Origin: Candidatus Acidiferrales bacterium
GTDB lineage: Bacteria; Acidobacteriota; Terriglobia; Acidoferrales; UBA7541
NCBI GenBank assembly: GCA_030043155.1
Contig: JASHYE010000552.1
Span: 1-7,130 of the forward strand
Length of the DNA: 7,130 bases
Reading direction: 5' to 3'
Positions 1 to 5,157 of this stretch are shown here, piece by piece. The stretch's first letter is position 1. Each line of letters begins with the position of its first letter. The position numbers and the translations under genes are program-made. Under the pieces are notes generated by a model, which saw only the letters and a program-made list of their open reading frames with translations, searched no databases and was not told where the DNA came from.

Positions 1-3000
1 GGCGGAGCGCCCGAGACGGCACGAGTATCGTAGAGCAAGCGATACGTTAAATGACGAACATCGCTCGGGAAGCTGATGCCCGGCGGATATGGATAAAAAT
101 GAAGCGTGTGTGTCGGCAACGGAGCTACGGTGCCGCCAAACTTTGCGTAGAAATCCATGTCCTTGTCGAAACCATCGGCGTAGAAGAAATAATCGCGGGT
201 CCAGCCGGAGGGTAGCCTTGGAAGCGTGGCGGGGTTGAAATCGAGGGCGACTTCGTCGCCGGACCCGAAGATTACGTACTCCTCATCGGCACGCTTGAGT
301 AGTTTCAGCACGTCGCCATACCGCGTGTAGTTTCCAGTTTGCTGCGCGTACGGACCTGTGGAGCTGACCTCATCGTAGTTGTAACTCAAGTCGGCGGGAG
401 TGCTGCTTTCCGCGTATTGCGGATAACCGCGAAATTCGAGCCGAGCGTTTGCAAGAGGAACCTCCGAAACGCGGTAGGGAGTGTTCGCGGGCGAATTGTC
501 GATAAGAATTCGATCCCAATAGATCTTCAGGTTGGTGACGATGCGAATGCGGCGCGTGCCCGGAGGAATTTCCCCCGTAAGATCAGCGGTCATCGTGCGC
601 TCCAGGCCAGCGGGGAAGCCGATGTCGTCAATGACGCGATGCCAGTGTCCCGATGAATCGAGCGCCTCAACATACGGCGAGATCGGCTTGAGCCCAGCGT
701 GCCACGCGGCATAGAGCGAAGTCGCGGAAAAATAGTCCGTGAAACCGTCAAGTACCAGCCGTAACCGATTGCGTGGATTCCACGCGCCGAGGTCAAGCTC
801 GACCCAGTGCAGATTCGCGAACCCATCGTAGGGCAATGCAGTGAACCCCTTCACGAATTGATGGTCGGTTTTAAGGAGCAACGGAAGAACATTGTGTCCC
901 TCAGAGTCCCACGCGCTAACGGGCGGGTGCGCGTCGCGAGTGGCGAAAACCTTAAAGGTCGGGAACGGCGGATACATTGCGAAATGCGCGTTAGGATAGA
1001 CATCCACGTCAGCAGGATGGTCAATGGCGACAAGCCGGACCGTATTCAGATAGTCCAGTTCCTCCATCGGCTCAAGAAGGCGGAAACTCAAGAAGCCGTT
1101 CCTCAGCTGGACCGCGGAGCGATCAACTTTCAGATATTCCTTGGGATTCGATATGTTGCGCTCACCGGGTGTAAGCCAGTGGCCGAGGATTCCTGGGCCG
1201 AGCATATCGGAAATAAACTGAAAAGTGTGTCCGTTCCAGGAGAACAGCAGAGGACAGGAACTGCCTTTGCGGTCGAGTTCGCTGATGGAATGCGTGGAAT
1301 TTGCGGCTAGATTGATTTCGTCCTGCAGGACACCGGTGGGCCACAACATGCGAACAACGTCTGCTTGCTGTACGCCGTTCAATCCGACGGTCGCGGATGT
1401 ATCGCTTTGACCAAGGTAGCCGGATGAGGCAGGAATTTCCATTTTCTGCTGAAGAGTCCCCGCAAACACAGTGAGCTTCGTTCCGATGGCGCTCTTGTTA
1501 TCGGCAAGGCCATGCAACGCAAGCCGCAACCAATGATTGTGATTGCCTCCGACATTTCGCAGGAGCACAGGAGGCCCCGCGTTTTGAGTGATCAGCAGAC
1601 TCGGCGCGCCGTCACCGAAGAAATCCGCGGTGACAATCGAGCGTGGGCGGGTCAGACGAATTTCATCGAGGCCCACTTCCTTCGTGACGTCGCGGAAACC
1701 AGCGGATCCTTCGTTGCGAAACAACGCGATGTGGCCCGCGCCAGACGAATCTTCGCCCGCCGCGGCGAGGTCAATCCACCCGTCATTATCGTAATCGAAA
1801 GCGGCCAAGCCCCAGGCGCGGACCCAATCGAGTTTCGGCAAATTGACAGCTTCAAACCTTTTTCCGTCGACGTTACGCCACAGGGACAAAGCTGGCGCCG
1901 AACGATGAGTGAAAGCGATGTCCATCCAATTGTCTTTGTTGAAGTCGAAGACAACTGCCCCTATGGCTGGTGAAATTGTGGAAGCCCACGGACGCAACGC
2001 AGTAAAGCGTCCTTCACGCGGATTTAGATATATAACTGGCGGACGGGAAATATCTGTGACGACGAGATCCACTGCCCGGTCATTGTTGATATCGCTGGCT
2101 GTGGCGCCCCAACTTGCCGGAACATCGAGGCCAACCTGCGAAGCTACTTCGGTGAACGTTCCATTTCCATTATTGCGCCACATCTGATCCAGAGGTTTTG
2201 CATCGGCATGCCCGGCGAAAAACCATCGGTCGTCTTCGGATGCGCGAGCGACGTAAAGGTCCAGATTCCCGTCATGGTCATAGTCAACGAACGTGATTCC
2301 CATCGGTTGACCCGTAACGTGAATTCCCGAAGAAGCAGTGACATCACGAAACCTTCCGTTACCGTCGTTGTGAAACAGCGCAACTCCACCCGCATAACTG
2401 ACAGCGAGATCCACTTGCCCGTCATTGTCGTAATCGCCGGCTGTGCATCCCATGCCCACGCCGGAGAGGACGATGCCGGATTGTGCGGTCACGTCTTGGA
2501 AGTGACCGTTGCCAAGATTGCGATACAGCGCGGGATGCCCGTTGCCGTCGGCATTGACAAGAAAAATGTCGGGACGGCCGTCGCCATCGAAATCCAACAC
2601 GCAGGCGCCCGCGCCTAAAGAGGATGTTGCGGAATCTTGGCGCAGGGCCGCATCGAGATGGGCAGCCTTCTCGGGCAATCCGGATTCCGATGTAACGTCC
2701 ACGAAGCGCACCTTGCTTGCGGGCGGGACAGGCTCGATGCCAGGCGCCACTTCCTCGACCAAAGAATACTTTCCCTGATCGCCATAAATCCTGCTCATCG
2801 GAGTGCCGATTTTTTTCTGCGTTTCGCTTTCGAAACGTGCCAGATATTCGCGCGCGCGGGAAGTGTTTCCGGAGCGCTGATACGCTTGGGCGATGGCGAA
2901 CGCGGCTGAAGCGTGAAAGGGATTGAGTTTCAGGGTGACGTCAAATTCCGCGATGGCTTTTGCGTACTCGCGTAGCGCCATGTACCCTTGGCCGAGAAAA

Positions 3001-3482
3001 TAATGTGTGTCAGCGTCGCTGGGATCGAGAGCGGCCACTCTCTGAAAGTCAGTGACAGAAGCATCGGAGTGACCCAGAGAATTTTCGAGCAGGCCTCGGT
3101 TGTACCAGACGCGCGGATTTTTGGGATCGCGTATGGCGGTCTCATTCAGAATCGTTTGGGCCTCGGTAAATTGCTGCAAATTGAAAAGAGCGATCGCTTC
3201 ATTTAGCCGGGCTGCGTAAAGCTGGGGATCGAGCGAGTAGGCTTTTCTGAATTCTCCCAGCGCCGATTGTTGCTGCTGGCGATTCATGTAAGCAACGCCG
3301 AGATTATTGTCTTCTGCCGCCTCGGTTTTCGCTGAAACGGAAACCGATTGCGCGGAAACGCGTGAGTGGGCGAACCAGAAAACGGATACAGACACGATAC
3401 CGGCGGTCAGAGCGAAGCCGGACAACGCTCGCCGGGATCTTCGTCGTTTCTTAGTTCTTTGCGTAACGGCTGGTCGCGACAA
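1..3482 (-). CDS. Large exported TPR / FG-GAP propeller / ASPIC-UnbV protein with a long C-terminal module (3' end missing)
   Basis: One frame runs from the TTG at 3482 to the window edge without a stop, giving 1160 residues; the C-terminus is outside. The start was chosen because it restores a signal peptide: a basic run KKRRRSRR (11-18), a hydrophobic segment (19-38) and a VSA cleavage site at 42-44. Residues 55-224 are five TPRs. Residues 257-646 are an FG-GAP/VCBS propeller with loops starting at D297, D350, D400, D464, D513, D563 and D620. Residues 664-736 are ASPIC/UnbV (SSGYLGQS, WPTG). Residues 741-1160 are a further beta-rich module, which I recall following ASPIC/UnbV in large acidobacterial proteins but cannot name. 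Function is unknown; an exported scaffold or binding protein working with the cytochrome is inferred. The gene overlaps the previous one by 32 bases. Domain calls are strong, the start is moderately sure, and the total length is unknown. Confidence 0.9.
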   Translation of the reverse strand, partial: MSRPAVTQRTKKRRRSRRALSGFALTAGIVSVSVFWFAHSRVSAQSVSVSAKTEAAEDNNLGVAYMNRQQQQSALGEFRKAYSLDPQLYAARLNEAIALFNLQQFTEAQTILNETAIRDPKNPRVWYNRGLLENSLGHSDASVTDFQRVAALDPSDADTHYFLGQGYMALREYAKAIAEFDVTLKLNPFHASAAFAIAQAYQRSGNTSRAREYLARFESETQKKIGTPMSRIYGDQGKYSLVEEVAPGIEPVPPASKVRFVDVTSESGLPEKAAHLDAALRQDSATSSLGAGACVLDFDGDGRPDIFLVNADGNGHPALYRNLGNGHFQDVTAQSGIVLSGVGMGCTAGDYDNDGQVDLAVSYAGGVALFHNDGNGRFRDVTASSGIHVTGQPMGITFVDYDHDGNLDLYVARASEDDRWFFAGHADAKPLDQMWRNNGNGTFTEVASQVGLDVPASWGATASDINNDRAVDLVVTDISRPPVIYLNPREGRFTALRPWASTISPAIGAVVFDFNKDNWMDIAFTHRSAPALSLWRNVDGKRFEAVNLPKLDWVRAWGLAAFDYDNDGWIDLAAAGEDSSGAGHIALFRNEGSAGFRDVTKEVGLDEIRLTRPRSIVTADFFGDGAPSLLITQNAGPPVLLRNVGGNHNHWLRLALHGLADNKSAIGTKLTVFAGTLQQKMEIPASSGYLGQSDTSATVGLNGVQQADVVRMLWPTGVLQDEINLAANSTHSISELDRKGSSCPLLFSWNGHTFQFISDMLGPGILGHWLTPGERNISNPKEYLKVDRSAVQLRNGFLSFRLLEPMEELDYLNTVRLVAIDHPADVDVYPNAHFAMYPPFPTFKVFATRDAHPPVSAWDSEGHNVLPLLLKTDHQFVKGFTALPYDGFANLHWVELDLGAWNPRNRLRLVLDGFTDYFSATSLYAAWHAGLKPISPYVEALDSSGHWHRVIDDIGFPAGLERTMTADLTGEIPPGTRRIRIVTNLKIYWDRILIDNSPANTPYRVSEVPLANARLEFRGYPQYAESSTPADLSYNYDEVSSTGPYAQQTGNYTRYGDVLKLLKRADEEYVIFGSGDEVALDFNPATLPRLPSGWTRDYFFYADGFDKDMDFYAKFGGTVAPLPTHTLHFYPYPPGISFPSDVRHLTYRLLYDTRAVSGAP
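3..1262 (-). other. Unnamed C-terminal module of the large protein
   Basis: Residues 741-1160 follow the ASPIC/UnbV domain and contain no FG-GAP loop, TPR, CxxCH motif or membrane segment. The segment begins CPLLFSWNGHTFQFISD and is rich in aromatic and beta-forming residues. Landmarks include LDYLNTVRLVAIDHP, WVELDLGAW, LVLDGFTDYF, NLKIYWDRILIDN, NYTRYGDVLKLL, GSGDEVALDF and FFYADGFDKDMD. Repeated beta-sandwich-like strands suggest one or more jelly-roll or carbohydrate-binding-like folds, but this is only inference. The module continues to the window edge. Confidence 0.6.
1275..1493 (-). other. ASPIC/UnbV domain of the large protein
   Basis: Residues 664-736 contain the usual landmarks of this domain in order: an AIGTKLTVFAG strand (canonical form GIGARVxVxAG), then SSGYLGQS, a degenerate FGLG position (VGLNG), and WPTG, ending in a beta strand before the next module. 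It corresponds to positions 3490-3705 in the upstream gene. The biochemical role of the domain is not established. Confidence 0.8.
1545..2714 (-). repeat. Seven FG-GAP/VCBS repeats of the second propeller
   Basis: Loops of the form DxDxDGxxD occur in order: DFDGDGRPD, DYDNDGQVD, DYDHDGNLD, DINNDRAVD, DFNKDNWMD, DYDNDGWID and the degenerate DFFGDGAPS. Loops four and five keep the acidic ligands but replace the loop glycine with R and N. The spacing is about 50 residues, and RNxGNGxFxDVT-like strands lie between the loops. The count matches the propeller of the upstream gene. Confidence 0.85.
2811..3320 (-). repeat. Five TPR units at the N-terminus of the large exported protein
   Basis: Residues 55-224 form five 34-residue units, among them NNLGVAYMNRQQQQSALGEF, VWYNRGLLENSLGHSDASVT and THYFLGQGYMALREYAKAIA, each followed by a DP or NP turn (SLDPQ, RDPKN, ALDPSD, KLNPFH). 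They follow the signal peptide directly and precede the propeller. The upstream cytochrome also carries five TPRs, at its C-terminus. Confidence 0.88.
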
Positions 3483-5157
3483 TTCCGTCGCCTTCTTTTA
3501 CAGTGATGGTCTGCCCAGCGGAGACATTCGCGAGATGATCGATTTGGCCGCTCGGCCAGCGGATTTCCACTTTGTCCGCGCGCGTATTCTGGCCGAGGCC
3601 GAACGTTAAGGCAAGCTCGCTGGAAGACAAGTAGCTCGAGCCACTGGTCAGCATCTTATCCTGCGTCGTTCCGCCCGCCGTGACCCCCACGACGGAGTCG
3701 AGCCCGTCACGGTTCGACTTGGTGCCCACCAGCTTGATGCGCAGGCTCTCGTTTGCGCCGCCCACGTTGCGAAAAAGTGCCGCCGGGCCAGCATTCGTGG
3801 AAATCAAGACGTCCAGCCTCCCGTCGTTGAACACATCGGCGTAAGCGGCGCCACGCGCCACGCGCGGCAGATTGAATGCCGTTCCCATTTGGGAAGTAAC
3901 ATCGGCAAATTTTCCGCTGCCCAGGTTGCGAAACAGCAGCGGCGGTTCCGCGTAATGCACTTGTCGCTGAACGACTTGAATATCGCTCTGAATATGGCCG
4001 TTTGCGACGAAGATGTCCGGCCAGCCATCGTTGTCGTAATCGAAAAAAAAGCATCCGAAGCCAAGCGTCAGCAGGCTGGAACGGCCGATTTCAGAGTGAG
4101 GAGCCTCATCGACGAAGAGGCCGTTGCCTTCGTTGTGATAGAGCGCCAGCATCTGGTTCGAGAAGTTTGTGATCAGAAGGCTGGAGTATCCGGAATGGTC
4201 GTAGTCCGCGGCCGCCGTGCCCATGCCCGCGCGGGCAACGCCGTTTTCACTGAAGCCCACGCCGGACATCACCGCCTTCTCGGTGAAGGTTCCATCGTGG
4301 TTGTTGATATATAGCTTGTTCGGTTCCGTGTCATTGCTGACGAAAATATCGGGCCAGCCGTCGTTGTTCGCATCGAAGATGGTAATGCCTAAACTCTTCG
4401 ATGTTGGATCGTAAAGGCCCGCCTGCTTGGTAACGTCCGTAAAAGTTCCATCGCCATTGTTGCGCCAAAGGCGCAAAGGCGCACCATTGTAAGATTGAGG
4501 CGTGCAATAGGATTTCGTCCGTCCATCGAGCGTGCAATAGATGTCTGTTTGTGGCGTCCACTGCACGTAATTTGCCACCAGCAGGTCAAGCCGGCCATTT
4601 CGCTCATAGTCGATCCATGCAGCGCTAGTGCTGAACTCGTTTGGCCCCCACAACCCTGCCTGCTTGGTTACATCGGTGAATGTGCCGTTGCAGTTGTTGC
4701 GGAACAGATGGCTTTGCCCCACGGCCGTGACAAAGATATCGTCACACCCGTCGTTGTTGTAATCGCCGACGGCTACACCCATCCCGTACATTTCCACGTC
4801 CAGCCCAGCTTGATGCGTCACATCGGTAAAAGTGCCGTCATGATTGTTGCGGTAAAGGCTCATATAGGTATGGCGCCGCACATGACCCGGCCAATCTTTG
4901 CCATTGATCAGGAGAATGTCCGGCCATCCGTCCTTGTTGTAGTCGATAAAGGCAACGCCGGAGCCCAGTGCCTCCGGAAGCCACATTTTCCCAAATGCGC
5001 CATTATTGTGAGTGAAATGGATGCCAGCAGTTCGCGTAACATCCTCAAAGTGAATTTGTGATGAAGGCACTATTTCCGCGTCCAGAGCGGCCAATGAAGA
5101 AACGAGAAACACAATAGCCAGTGCCGGAAAGAATTTTCGACCGGCTGGCCCCATCAC
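3451..5157 (-). CDS. Exported CRTAC1-family protein: FG-GAP/VCBS propeller plus ASPIC/UnbV domain
   Basis: Complete gene of 568 codons from GTG at 5157, or 567 from the adjacent ATG at 5154; the sequence does not separate them, and numbering here uses the GTG. Residues 1-27 are a Sec-type signal peptide (RK, then a hydrophobic stretch FFPALAIVFLVSSLAAL, cleavage near LAA or LDA). Residues 35-465 hold seven FG-GAP/VCBS-type repeats with loops of the DxDxDG form starting at D72, D132, D183, D262, D318, D373 and D441, several preceded by NGTFTDVT-like strands. This predicts a calcium-binding seven-bladed beta-propeller. Residues about 485-556 match ASPIC/UnbV, with SGSSYLS, FGLG and WPSG. An insert at about 200-225 carries two cysteines (C208, C218). 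No lipobox or catalytic motif is seen, so a secreted or periplasmic binding role is inferred. It overlaps the cytochrome stop codon and is overlapped by the next gene. Confidence 0.93.
   Translation of the reverse strand: MMGPAGRKFFPALAIVFLVSSLAALDAEIVPSSQIHFEDVTRTAGIHFTHNNGAFGKMWLPEALGSGVAFIDYNKDGWPDILLINGKDWPGHVRRHTYMSLYRNNHDGTFTDVTHQAGLDVEMYGMGVAVGDYNNDGCDDIFVTAVGQSHLFRNNCNGTFTDVTKQAGLWGPNEFSTSAAWIDYERNGRLDLLVANYVQWTPQTDIYCTLDGRTKSYCTPQSYNGAPLRLWRNNGDGTFTDVTKQAGLYDPTSKSLGITIFDANNDGWPDIFVSNDTEPNKLYINNHDGTFTEKAVMSGVGFSENGVARAGMGTAAADYDHSGYSSLLITNFSNQMLALYHNEGNGLFVDEAPHSEIGRSSLLTLGFGCFFFDYDNDGWPDIFVANGHIQSDIQVVQRQVHYAEPPLLFRNLGSGKFADVTSQMGTAFNLPRVARGAAYADVFNDGRLDVLISTNAGPAALFRNVGGANESLRIKLVGTKSNRDGLDSVVGVTAGGTTQDKMLTSGSSYLSSSELALTFGLGQNTRADKVEIRWPSGQIDHLANVSAGQTITVKEGDGIVATSRYAKN
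3491..3497 (-). promoter_or_regulatory. Ribosome binding site that fixes a TTG start for the large downstream gene
   Basis: AAGAAGG on the minus strand lies 8 bases before the TTG at 3482, within the last codons of the CRTAC1-family gene. An in-frame TAA at 3498-3500 closes the downstream frame just upstream, so this TTG is the first possible start. Later in-frame candidates (TTG at 3425, GTG at 3395, ATG at 3287) would remove part or all of the signal peptide. Confidence 0.65.
3763..5055 (-). repeat. Seven FG-GAP/VCBS repeats of the first propeller
   Basis: The protein repeat is visible at DNA level as recurring minus-strand blocks encoding DYNNDG-like loops and NNGDGTFTDVT-like strands, mostly 50-80 residues apart. 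Loops one, two, four and six are closest to consensus (for example DYDNDGWPDI). Loop three has N-G in place of D-G (DYERNGRLD), and loop five (DYDHSGYSS) lacks the later acidic ligands. The repeats are diverged coding repeats, not recent tandem DNA copies. Confidence 0.85.

Noticed and set aside
807..2618. Series of plus-strand ORFs (807-1310, 1512-1973, 2208-2618) that could be read as a set of small genes
   Set aside because: All lie opposite one continuous minus-strand frame with clear FG-GAP, ASPIC and C-terminal landmarks. Their products show no domain and again mirror the repeat codons.
2144..3145. Short minus-strand ORFs with ATG starts (2144-2425, 2930-3145)
   Set aside because: They are in a different frame from the long TPR/FG-GAP frame and carry no repeat or domain pattern of their own.
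3307..3609. Plus-strand ORF of 100 codons across the junction of the two propeller genes
   Set aside because: It is antisense to the signal peptide of one gene and the ASPIC end of the other, with no ribosome binding site of note and no recognisable product.
1545..5055. Recurring DNA blocks that might suggest a repeat array or mobile element
   Set aside because: The blocks are in-frame, diverged and spaced as protein repeats of beta-propellers. There are no inverted termini, spacers of constant length or transposase genes.
4495..5061. Plus-strand ORF of 188 codons opposite the first propeller
   Set aside because: It is antisense to a strongly supported gene. Its recurring VVVI-type stretches are the reverse complement of the DYDNDG loop codons, so it is a shadow.
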